From positions 1 to 5,720 of the forward strand of contig JAITOS010000029.1 in assembly GCA_031289815.1 (NCBI GenBank): a stretch of 5,720 nt of DNA, read 5' to 3'. This document shows positions 1-5,720 of this stretch, piece after piece. This DNA comes from Peptococcaceae bacterium. Lineage in GTDB: Bacteria; Bacillota; Desulfitobacteriia; Desulfitobacteriales; Desulfitobacteriaceae. Below the pieces are notes generated by a model, which did not search any database, had not been told where the DNA came from, and saw only the letters and a program-made list of their open reading frames with translations. A program made the position numbers and the translations under genes. Every line of letters starts with the position of its first letter. The stretch's first letter is position 1.

Positions 1-5
1 CTTTC

Positions 6-944
6 CTAAAGCGCGCTCTCGTCCTTCCTCTCCCGCAAGAACGCTTTGGCCTGAACAACGTCCCGCTCCAATTGACGTTTAAGCTCTGCCGGCGTTGAAA
101 ACTTCATCTCGTCTCTCAATCTGGTCAGCAGACACACCCGCAGCCGTTTTCCATATACATCTTCCTCAAAATCAAAGAAATGAATCTCGACCGTCGTCTT
201 ATGCTCGCTGTGAAAGGTCGGCTTCCTCCCGATATTCATCATCCCATACCGTAGGACGCCGTCTATTTGGCCGCCGATCACATACACCCCGCGCCGGGGA
301 ATCAGTACGGCTTCCGCCAGCGACAAATTGGCCGTCGGATAGCCTAAAACGCGTCCCCGCTGTTCCCCTTGAACGACGACGCCGCTCATACCGGGATAGC
401 GTCCCAGCAGCTCGGCCGCGTTCGCAATATCGCCACGCGACAAGGCTTCCCGGATATTGCTGGATGAAATCAGTTTTCCCTGCAAGGTTTGCGCCTGAAT
501 CACCGTGACGCCCAAACCATATTCCTCGCCAAAGCGCTGTAAATCGGCGGGCGTTCCCTTCCCTTTCGCGCCAAAGGTATAATTGAATCCCACGATCAAA
601 TGCGCGGCGTTCAATTTCAAAACGATATTTTCCATAAACTCTCGCGGGCTTACCCGCGCCATATCCGGCGTAAAGGGCAAAATACAGACGGAATCGACGC
701 CCAATTCCGCGAATAACTCTATCCGTTCATCCAGAGTCGTGATCATCCGGAAACTCTTTTCCGCCAATAAAATCTGAAGCGGGTGCGGGTCAAATAGCAG
801 TACGCTGCACTTGATTCCGCTTTTGCCCGCTTCTTTCAAGGCGGCGTTCAGCAATTGCTGATGTCCCCTATGGACTCCGTCAAAATTCCCCAGAGCCAGA
901 ACGCGCGGTTCAGCATTTTCAGGTATTCCTCTATCTACCTGCAC
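6..944 (-). CDS. ribF: Bifunctional riboflavin kinase / FAD synthetase
   Basis: RibF phosphorylates riboflavin to FMN and then adenylates FMN to FAD in the cytoplasm. The 312-residue product has both domains. The N-terminal nucleotidyltransferase domain carries GNFDGVHRGH (19-28), FDPHP (51-55), VGFNYTFGAKGKG (118-130) and SSSNIRE (160-166), the counterpart of the usual ISSTxIR motif. The C-terminal riboflavin kinase domain carries VVQGEQRGRVLGYPTANL (190-207) with the PTAN motif at 203-206, GVYV (219-222), MMNIGRKPTF (235-244) and VEIHFFDF (252-259), where E253 is the expected catalytic base. The start is GTG at 944, preceded by AGGAGG at 7 bases. The gene is complete, with TAG at 6-8. No FMN riboswitch can fit in the 11-base gap after truB, so expression presumably follows the operon. 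Confidence 0.97.
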   Translation of the reverse strand: MQVDRGIPENAEPRVLALGNFDGVHRGHQQLLNAALKEAGKSGIKCSVLLFDPHPLQILLAEKSFRMITTLDERIELFAELGVDSVCILPFTPDMARVSPREFMENIVLKLNAAHLIVGFNYTFGAKGKGTPADLQRFGEEYGLGVTVIQAQTLQGKLISSSNIREALSRGDIANAAELLGRYPGMSGVVVQGEQRGRVLGYPTANLSLAEAVLIPRRGVYVIGGQIDGVLRYGMMNIGRKPTFHSEHKTTVEIHFFDFEEDVYGKRLRVCLLTRLRDEMKFSTPAELKRQLERDVVQAKAFLRERKDESAL

Positions 945-950
945 TGTCCG

Positions 951-958
951 TCCTCCTA
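951..958 (-). promoter_or_regulatory. Ribosome binding site of ribF overlapping the truB stop codon
   Basis: TAGGAGGA on the minus strand contains the truB TAG stop in its first three bases and a full AGGAGG core, 7 bases before the ribF GTG at 944. This is the strongest Shine-Dalgarno sequence in the window. A ribosome ending truB sits on it, which suits coupled translation. Confidence 0.85.
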
Positions 959-1846
959 CATCTTCTTGATCACTTTATGCGGATATAATTGCTGTTGCCG
1001 CCAGATCCCGATTCCCAATAATTCATCCTCGTGTCTCACCTGAACATGCGCTGCCGCCGCTGGTTCAGGTGCGTTGAAATACTCTGATTTTGTAGCCAAA
1101 CCGCGGCAAAAGGCCTGAACCCGCGAGGCGGGTAACTGCACTACCGGCAGATCCAGGCCTTTTTCCGCGCCTAACAAAAAGGATCGGTCGCCTTGCCCAA
1201 CCGCGCTTTTTATTTCTTCTAACGTCCAGCTTTCTTCCAGCTTAAACGGGCCTGACCGCCAGCGCACCAAGTAGGACATATACGCGCCGCACCCCAATCG
1301 TTGGCCGATATCATGACAAATCGTCCGGATATACGTTCCTTTGGAACATTCAATGTCCATCATGGCTCGGGGAAAGTCTTCAGCCAGCCATTTTTTTAAG
1401 ACGATGCTGTAAATGTGCGCCGAACGGACTTTTCGCTCGACCTCCACCCCGGCCCGCGCATACTCGTACAGATGTTTTCCGTCCTTGCGAACAGCGGAAA
1501 ACATGGGCGGCAGCTGTTCGATCCCGCCGGTAAACTCCGGGAGAACCGCTTGCACATCCTCTTCTTTAAGATTCGGCTGAACGCTTTGCAGCGTCTCTCC
1601 ATAACCGTCCTGGGTAGTCGTACAAATTCCCAAGGTCATTTCCGCCCGATAGCCTTTTCCCTGGTTGGTCAGGTATTCCGCCAGACGCGTAGCCTGACCC
1701 AGACAAACCGGCAACACCCCGGCGACTCCCGGATCCAGCGTTCCTGTATGGCCGATTTTTTTCAGCTTCAGCTCACGGCGCAGCCAATACACGACGTCCG
1801 CTGAGGTCATCCCCGGCGGCTTTAACACATTAATGAATCCGTCCAC
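956..1846 (-). CDS. truB: tRNA pseudouridine-55 synthase TruB
   Basis: TruB isomerises U55 in the T-loop of almost all tRNAs to pseudouridine and also acts as a tRNA folding chaperone. The 296-residue protein shows the family motifs: the opening GFINVLKPPGMTSADVV (3-19), GHTGTLDPGVAGVLPV (32-47) with the presumed catalytic Asp38, the KGYRAEMTLG segment with active-site Tyr66 (64-73), the TTTQDGYG segment (76-83), and SKGTYIRT (168-175). Residues from about 233 match the place of the small C-terminal PUA-like domain, which is poorly conserved. The start is GTG at 1846, chosen because the family motif begins at once and AAGGAAGG lies 9 bases upstream. The first 17 bases overlap the end of nrnA. 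The stop is TAG, and it is part of the ribF ribosome binding site. Confidence 0.97.
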   Translation of the reverse strand: MDGFINVLKPPGMTSADVVYWLRRELKLKKIGHTGTLDPGVAGVLPVCLGQATRLAEYLTNQGKGYRAEMTLGICTTTQDGYGETLQSVQPNLKEEDVQAVLPEFTGGIEQLPPMFSAVRKDGKHLYEYARAGVEVERKVRSAHIYSIVLKKWLAEDFPRAMMDIECSKGTYIRTICHDIGQRLGCGAYMSYLVRWRSGPFKLEESWTLEEIKSAVGQGDRSFLLGAEKGLDLPVVQLPASRVQAFCRGLATKSEYFNAPEPAAAAHVQVRHEDELLGIGIWRQQQLYPHKVIKKM

Positions 1847-2810
1847 GCCAGAGAACCTTCCTTAACGCGGATTCAACACACGAGCGGGCTTCACGAAGCG
1901 GCAGCTTTAATTTGCAGCCGGCAGCCCTTTTATGACCGCCGCCATGCAAGATCGCAGCGACTTCATTGACATCCAGCCAATGATTGGACCGCAAGCCAAC
2001 CTTGATCTCTCCGTTTTTCGTTTCCCGCAGCAAAGCGCAGGCTTCGATGCCCTCTATATTTCTGGCGTAATTCACTAAACCCTCGCTCAGGCTTTCTTCC
2101 GCGCCGCAATCCAGAAAGTCCTGCCAGCTTAACGTCATAAACGCTATCTGCTCTTGATCCGTCGCGACGATTTCCAAGCTGTTTAACGCTTTTTGCAAAA
2201 GTCTGGTATAGGCGAGAGGCTTCTGTTCAAACAGCCGCTCGTTAATCTCATACACCTGAATATAGGGGATGAGTTCCGCGACGATTTGATGGGTTCGCGC
2301 GGTGATATTGCTGAAACGAAAAGATCCGGTGTCGGTGGCGATCGCCGCATATAAATTCGTCGCTATGGCCTCATCCAGCGGCGCCTCCAATTCACGGATC
2401 AAAGCGTACATCAATTCCCCGGTTGCCGAAGCCTGCGCCTCTATCCAGTTCCAACGCCCGAATCCCGTATTGGATATATGATGATCTACATTGATAACGC
2501 AGGTATCCGCTTTCAGATCCGAAACCGCCAGATTCATCCGCTCAATTTCCGCGCAATCCAAAAACAATAACGCGTCCGCCTCATACATATCCTGATCCAG
2601 CGCCCGCACCCGCTCAACGCCTGGGAGAAACGTGAGATTGCGCGGGATCGGGTCGGGATTGTAAAACGTTACCTTTTTACCTAATTTTTCCAAGGCCAGT
2701 CCGATCGACAACATGGAGCCGACGCAATCTCCATCCGGAGAAGCGTGAGACAGCAGCGCGACCGAGGAGGCCTCGCGCAAAATCGCGGCGATCTGCAATT
2801 TATCCTTCAT
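1830..2810 (-). CDS. nrnA: DHH/DHHA1 phosphoesterase, NrnA-type oligoribonuclease / pAp phosphatase
   Basis: NrnA proteins degrade RNA fragments of about 2-5 nucleotides to mononucleotides and often also dephosphorylate 3'-phosphoadenosine 5'-phosphate (pAp). The 326-residue product has the metal-binding DHH motifs: HASPDGDCVGS (22-32, with H22, D26, D28), D85 in FLDCAE, the name-giving D109-H110-H111 in NVDHHISNTGFG, and D160 in ATDTGSFRF. The C-terminal DHHA1 substrate-binding domain carries GGGHKRAAGC (290-299). Length is close to B. subtilis NrnA (313). I chose the ATG at 2810: AAGGTGGG precedes it by 4-6 bases and the protein then begins, as in the family, just ahead of the first strand. 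The frame is open for 53 more codons upstream, but these lie inside rbfA and look like shadow sequence. It overlaps rbfA by 11 and truB by 17 bases. Which substrate dominates cannot be told from sequence. Confidence 0.93.
   Translation of the reverse strand: MKDKLQIAAILREASSVALLSHASPDGDCVGSMLSIGLALEKLGKKVTFYNPDPIPRNLTFLPGVERVRALDQDMYEADALLFLDCAEIERMNLAVSDLKADTCVINVDHHISNTGFGRWNWIEAQASATGELMYALIRELEAPLDEAIATNLYAAIATDTGSFRFSNITARTHQIVAELIPYIQVYEINERLFEQKPLAYTRLLQKALNSLEIVATDQEQIAFMTLSWQDFLDCGAEESLSEGLVNYARNIEGIEACALLRETKNGEIKVGLRSNHWLDVNEVAAILHGGGHKRAAGCKLKLPLREARSCVESALRKVLWRGRIH
1856..1863 (-). promoter_or_regulatory. Ribosome binding site of truB, inside the end of nrnA
   Basis: AAGGAAGG on the minus strand lies 9 bases before the GTG at 1846 and within the last codons of nrnA. 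Ribosomes ending nrnA at 1830 pass the truB start first, so re-initiation on truB is plausible. Confidence 0.72.
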
Positions 2811-3171
2811 CCGGCCCACCTTCTTGTCCTTGTCCTTCCATCGCGCGCAAAAGCTTGGCGATATGCGCTCCCTGCTCAACGGAAGAATCATGTTTGAATA
2901 CGATTTCCGGCGCATAGCGCAAACGAATTCTCTTAGCAATTTCGCTGCGCACATACCCCGCCGCGCCATTCAATATCTTCAAGGATCCTTTGGCGGCTTC
3001 GGCCTCTCCCAGTACGCTGACGTAAACTTTAGCGTAGCTTAGATCGTCGGCGACGTCTACGCCGGTTACCGTCACAAATCCCAGACGCGGATCTTTCAAT
3101 TCTTCTCGAATCATTTGCGAAATTTCTTCTTTCAGGGTCTCCGCAAGACGATAAGCACGATGCTTAGCCAC
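2800..3171 (-). CDS. rbfA: Ribosome-binding factor A (30S subunit maturation)
   Basis: RbfA binds the immature 30S subunit near the decoding side and is needed for late processing of 16S rRNA, notably in the cold. The 123-residue product has the usual size. It shows the family signature along its length: an N-terminal helix with EEISQMIREELKDPRLG (15-31), the strand region VTVTGVDVADDLSYAKVYVSV (33-53), the Ala-x-Gly turn of the RbfA KH-like fold (A70-A71-G72, followed by YVRSEIAKRIRLR) and the closing PEIVFKHDSSVEQG segment (88-101). The last dozen residues are Gly/Glu-rich and not conserved. The start is GTG at 3171: an ATG a few bases earlier is followed at once by TAA, and GGGAGGG lies 6 bases upstream of the GTG. 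The final 11 bases overlap nrnA. It sits directly after infB, a common pairing. Confidence 0.97.
   Translation of the reverse strand: MAKHRAYRLAETLKEEISQMIREELKDPRLGFVTVTGVDVADDLSYAKVYVSVLGEAEAAKGSLKILNGAAGYVRSEIAKRIRLRYAPEIVFKHDSSVEQGAHIAKLLRAMEGQGQEGGPDEG
2815..2822 (-). promoter_or_regulatory. Ribosome binding site of nrnA, inside the end of rbfA
   Basis: AAGGTGGG on the minus strand lies just upstream of the ATG at 2810, with about 6 bases between AAGGTG and the start. It supports the short start over the in-frame start at 2969 and places initiation within rbfA coding sequence, which is typical of translational coupling. Confidence 0.72.
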
Positions 3172-3177
3172 TTACAT

Positions 3178-3184
3178 CCCTCCC
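3178..3184 (-). promoter_or_regulatory. Ribosome binding site of rbfA
   Basis: GGGAGGG on the minus strand lies 6 bases before the GTG at 3171. It fixes the GTG start, because the intervening ATG (3177-3175) is immediately followed by a TAA stop. It lies inside the 33-base infB-rbfA gap, which shows no terminator hairpin. Confidence 0.8.
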
Positions 3185-3204
3185 AAATCAGTCTTCACGG
3201 CTGA

Positions 3205-5720
3205 TTATAACGATTGCCGCTTCACTTCTTCAATAATAAAGGCTTCAATCTTGTCTCCCTCTTTGATGTCATTAAAGCGTTCGATGCCGATGCCGCATTC
3301 ATATCCTTCCGTAACCTCGCGCACGTCGTCTTTAAAACGACGCAGGGAGTCAATATTCCCTTCATGGATCACGACCCCGTCACGGATCACCCTGACTTTG
3401 GCTGAACGGATAATCTTGTTTTCCACCACATGACAGCCGGCGACACTGCCAATTTTCGGTACTTTGAATACTTGACGGACTTCCGCGGATCCCAGAACGA
3501 CTTCTTTATAATCCGGATCCAGCAGTCCCGTCATTGCCGCCTTGACGTCTTCAATCGCATCATAGATCACCCGGTAAAGACGGATATCCACCCCCTGGAT
3601 TTCGGCAGTGGCTTTCGTATTGGAACCTGGGCGGACATTAAAGCCGATAATGATCGCATTTGAGGCCGCTGCCAACATCACGTCAGTTTCCGTGATCGCG
3701 CCGACGCCGCCATGAATCGGATTGACCCGCACTTCGTCGGTCGATAGCCGCAGCAGGGATTGCTGTAAAGCCTCCACGGATCCCTGAACATCCGCTTTAA
3801 TGATGATGTTCAGATCTTTTACTTCACCCTGATTAATCCGTTCAAACAGATCTTCCAGACTGATCTTGGCGGTTTGTTTGGCGTCCTCCAACCGCTTCTC
3901 CGCGGAACGCGCCGAGGTAATCTGTCGGGCCAGCTTCTCATCCGCGATCACATAGAATAATTCTCCCGCCGCCGGCACTTCGGAAATCCCCTGAATTTCT
4001 ACCGGCATAGAAGGCGTCGCTTTTTTCAGTCGGCGTCCCTTGTCATCCACCATCGCCCGGACCCTGCCAAAAAACGTACCGGCTAAAATCACATCCCCCA
4101 CATTCAGGGTTCCTTTCGCTACGAGTACGGTAGCCACCGGTCCTTTGCCTTTATCCAGCTTTGCTTCAATGACCGTCCCCATCGCCGGACGATTGGGATT
4201 CGCTTTTAATTCTTTCACCTCGGCGACGAGCAGAATCATCTCCAGCAATTGCTCAATATTCGTCTTCGCTTTGGCGGAAACCGGCACCGCAATGGTTTCC
4301 CCGCCCCATTCTTCAACCACCAGCCCATGCTCCGTCAGTTCTTGCTTCACTTTATCCGGCTTGGCGTCTTCCTTATCGATTTTATTGACCGCTACGATGA
4401 TCGGTACAGCCGCCGCTTTGGCGTGATTGATCGCCTCCACCGTTTGCGGCATCACGCCGTCGTCAGCCGCCACCACCAAAACCGCGATATCCGTCACTTG
4501 CGCGCCACGCGCTCTCATCGAGGTGAACGCCTCATGCCCCGGCGTATCCAGGAAGGTGATTTTTTGTCCTTTAATTTCCACCTGGTAAGCGCCGATATGC
4601 TGCGTGATACCGCCCGCTTCCGAGTCAATGACATTCGTCGTTCTGATCGCGTCAAGCAAAGAAGTCTTGCCGTGATCGACGTGTCCCATCACCGTCACCA
4701 CCGGCGGGCGAGACTTTAAATCTTTGGGATCATCAATGATTTCTTCAATGACCGCTAAAGATTTTTCCGCCTTTATTTCGACGGTCACGCCCATATCATT
4801 GGCCAAAATCGTCGCTGTTTCGGCGTCCAGCTCCTGATTGATCGTAGCCATCACCCCTAAGCCCATCAATTTCATAATGAGTTCACTCGCCTTGCGGCTC
4901 ATTTTAGAGGCTAAATCCTGGACATTGATCGTTTCGGGAATGACGATATATTTTGGCGTCGTATCCCGAACTTCTTTGGGCGCCGATTTATAGGGACGTC
5001 TCCCGCGAGAGCGGATTTCCCGTTCAGCGTCTTTTCGCTTATCAAACGTTTTATCCGGAGGCTTTCTTTTGTCGGGCGCCTGACGCTTTGGCTGCTCCAG
5101 CGGAGTGCTGGTCGGCGTCCGGGAATCGCTCGTTGACCGCGATCCCGCCGGTCTTCCGGAACCTTCCATCCCCGGTCTCTGCCCAAAGGGTCTGGCCTGT
5201 CCGTCCGGTCTTGGCCCTTGCGGTCTCGGCCCTCTTCCGTCCATCCCCGGTCTTGGCCCCGCCGGTCTGGCCTGTCCGTCCATTCCCGGTCTCGGTCCCT
5301 GTCCCGGCGGTCTCGGTCTGAAGCCATCCGGTCTCGGCCCCATCGGTCTGGCTTGCCCTTCCATCCCCGGTCTTGGTCCCGCCGGTCTGGCCTGCCCTTC
5401 CATTCCCGGTCTCGGTCCCTGTCCCGGCGGTCTCGGTCTGAAGCCATCCGGTCTCGGCCCTTGCGGTCTGACTTGCCCCTCCATCCCCGGTCTTGGCCCC
5501 GCCGGTCTGGCTTGCCCTTCCATTCCCGGTCTCGGTCCCGGCGGTCTCGGTCTGAACCCGTCCGGCCTCGGCCCTTGCGGTCTGGTTTGCCCCTCCATCC
5601 CCGGTCTTGGCCCCGCCGGTCTGGCTTGCCCTTCCATCCCTGGGCGCGGCTCCGGCGGTCTCGGTCTGAAGCCATCCGGTCTCGGCCCCTGCGGTCTGGC
5701 CTGCCCTTCGATCCCCGGAC
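3205..5720 (-). CDS. infB: Translation initiation factor IF2, N-terminus cut by window edge
   Basis: IF2 is the GTPase that brings initiator fMet-tRNA to the 30S subunit and promotes 50S joining. The frame stays open to the right edge, so the true start is outside; I number residues from the ATG at 5637. In order: a Pro/Arg/Gly repeat tract (to about 168), a basic Lys/Arg linker (about 183-228), an IF2_N domain (about 230-281), then the GTPase domain with G1 GHVDHGKT (318-325), G2 GGITQHIG (342-349), G3 DTPGH (364-368), G4 NKID (418-421) and G5 SAK (454-456). The beta-barrel domain II, domain III (around ADVQGSVEAL, 615-624) and the fMet-tRNA-binding C-terminal domain (about 700-808, containing GYECGIGIERFNDIKEGD) follow. 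All nucleotide-binding motifs are intact. The stop is TAA, 33 bases before rbfA. Identification is certain; the length and any first IF2_N copy upstream cannot be seen. Confidence 0.98.
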   Translation of the reverse strand, partial: PGIEGQARPQGPRPDGFRPRPPEPRPGMEGQARPAGPRPGMEGQTRPQGPRPDGFRPRPPGPRPGMEGQARPAGPRPGMEGQVRPQGPRPDGFRPRPPGQGPRPGMEGQARPAGPRPGMEGQARPMGPRPDGFRPRPPGQGPRPGMDGQARPAGPRPGMDGRGPRPQGPRPDGQARPFGQRPGMEGSGRPAGSRSTSDSRTPTSTPLEQPKRQAPDKRKPPDKTFDKRKDAEREIRSRGRRPYKSAPKEVRDTTPKYIVIPETINVQDLASKMSRKASELIMKLMGLGVMATINQELDAETATILANDMGVTVEIKAEKSLAVIEEIIDDPKDLKSRPPVVTVMGHVDHGKTSLLDAIRTTNVIDSEAGGITQHIGAYQVEIKGQKITFLDTPGHEAFTSMRARGAQVTDIAVLVVAADDGVMPQTVEAINHAKAAAVPIIVAVNKIDKEDAKPDKVKQELTEHGLVVEEWGGETIAVPVSAKAKTNIEQLLEMILLVAEVKELKANPNRPAMGTVIEAKLDKGKGPVATVLVAKGTLNVGDVILAGTFFGRVRAMVDDKGRRLKKATPSMPVEIQGISEVPAAGELFYVIADEKLARQITSARSAEKRLEDAKQTAKISLEDLFERINQGEVKDLNIIIKADVQGSVEALQQSLLRLSTDEVRVNPIHGGVGAITETDVMLAAASNAIIIGFNVRPGSNTKATAEIQGVDIRLYRVIYDAIEDVKAAMTGLLDPDYKEVVLGSAEVRQVFKVPKIGSVAGCHVVENKIIRSAKVRVIRDGVVIHEGNIDSLRRFKDDVREVTEGYECGIGIERFNDIKEGDKIEAFIIEEVKRQSL
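5134..5720 (-). repeat. In-frame tandem repeat array encoding a Pro/Arg/Gly-rich IF2 segment
   Basis: The array is built from 13-residue modules of the form GMEGQARPAGPRP and a 12- to 14-residue module DGFRPRPPGQGPRP, arranged as A-B-C superunits of 38-40 residues (114-120 bp). I read a partial unit at 5641-5720 (GIEGQ in place of GMEGQ, and PPEPRP at the end), full units at 5527-5640 (38 residues), 5407-5526 (40) and 5287-5406 (40), and a degenerating unit at 5134-5286 where Met-Asp-Gly replaces Met-Glu-Gly and the phase breaks down. The array continues past the window edge. All length differences are multiples of three, so the infB frame is kept. The segment lacks Lys, is strongly basic through Arg, and should be disordered. 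It sits upstream of the conserved IF2_N domain, a region known to vary greatly in length and composition among bacterial IF2 proteins. Confidence 0.93.
5287..5526 (-). repeat. Pair of adjacent near-identical 120-bp units within the infB array
   Basis: Aligned by eye, 5287-5406 and 5407-5526 differ at only 7 of 120 bases, and their first 54 plus-strand bases (5287-5340 and 5407-5460) are identical. The encoded 40-residue units differ at two positions, GQARPMGP against GQVRPQGP. Identity at synonymous sites as well as in protein points to a recent duplication or to homogenisation by slippage or unequal recombination, not only to selection on the amino-acid sequence. Confidence 0.9.

Noticed and set aside
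95..508. Plus-strand open frame of 137 codons opposite ribF
   Set aside because: Antisense to intact riboflavin kinase motifs, with Ser/Arg-rich composition and no family features.
1415..1804. Plus-strand open frame of 129 codons opposite truB
   Set aside because: Antisense to conserved TruB motifs; no recognisable domain.
2800..2841. Resemblance of the RbfA C-terminus (MEGQGQEGG) to the IF2 repeat module (GMEGQ)
   Set aside because: Only about five residues match, the flanking residues and codons differ, and Gly/Glu/Gln tails are common, so chance is the better explanation.
2811..2969. N-terminal extension of 53 residues on the DHH phosphoesterase, starting at 2969
   Set aside because: It lies wholly within rbfA in another frame, has no family similarity that I can see, and a good ribosome binding site precedes the ATG at 2810.
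3172..3204. Terminator or separate promoter between infB and rbfA
   Set aside because: The gap is 33 bases, mostly ribosome binding site, with no hairpin followed by a T-run on the minus strand and no convincing promoter boxes.
4249..4719. Plus-strand open frame of 156 codons opposite the infB GTPase domain
   Set aside because: Rich in His and Arg as expected from the complement of conserved GTPase codons; no recognisable motif, and the sense strand is clearly infB.
4953..5321. Plus-strand open frame of 122 codons opposite the infB repeats and linker
   Set aside because: It is antisense to infB, has a low-complexity Val/Pro/Ala/Arg sequence that follows from the complement of the repeat, and matches no family I know.
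5134..5720. CRISPR array or intergenic satellite repeat
   Set aside because: The repeats are directly adjacent with no unique spacers, stay in the infB frame, and encode a continuous protein segment.

Overview
The window is a stretch of a bacterial translation and RNA-maturation operon. All genes lie on the minus strand and are read from the right edge to the left edge. In transcription order they are infB (translation initiation factor IF2, its start lying beyond the right edge), rbfA (30S maturation factor), a DHH/DHHA1 phosphoesterase of the NrnA type, truB (tRNA pseudouridine-55 synthase) and ribF (bifunctional riboflavin kinase/FAD synthetase, ending 5 bases from the left edge).

The order infB-rbfA-nrnA-truB-ribF, the strong Shine-Dalgarno sequences and the protein styles point to a Firmicutes-type bacterium. 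The Clostridia or Negativicutes side is more likely than Bacillus, where as I recall ylxP lies between infB and rbfA and no nrnA lies in this operon. The long Pro/Arg/Gly-rich repeat tract in IF2 would fit Negativicutes, but this placement is an inference from gene order and memory, not a measured phylogeny.

Layout: positions 5134-5720 hold a tandem repeat array inside infB; 3205-5133 hold the conserved body of IF2; a 33-base gap precedes rbfA (2800-3171); nrnA (1830-2810) overlaps the end of rbfA by 11 bases; truB (956-1846) overlaps the end of nrnA by 17 bases; an 11-base gap separates truB from ribF (6-944). There is no intergenic space large enough for a separate promoter, riboswitch or terminator, so one polycistronic message with translational coupling is the simplest reading. 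Three of the four complete genes start with GTG.

Functionally the genes link ribosome assembly (RbfA), initiation (IF2), tRNA modification (TruB), degradation of very short RNAs (NrnA) and flavin cofactor supply (RibF). This is a housekeeping region. I saw no mobile element, CRISPR array, phage gene, RNA gene or defence system. The one unusual element is the IF2 N-terminal repeat array, which is nearly identical at DNA level between adjacent units and leaves long open frames out of phase with infB.
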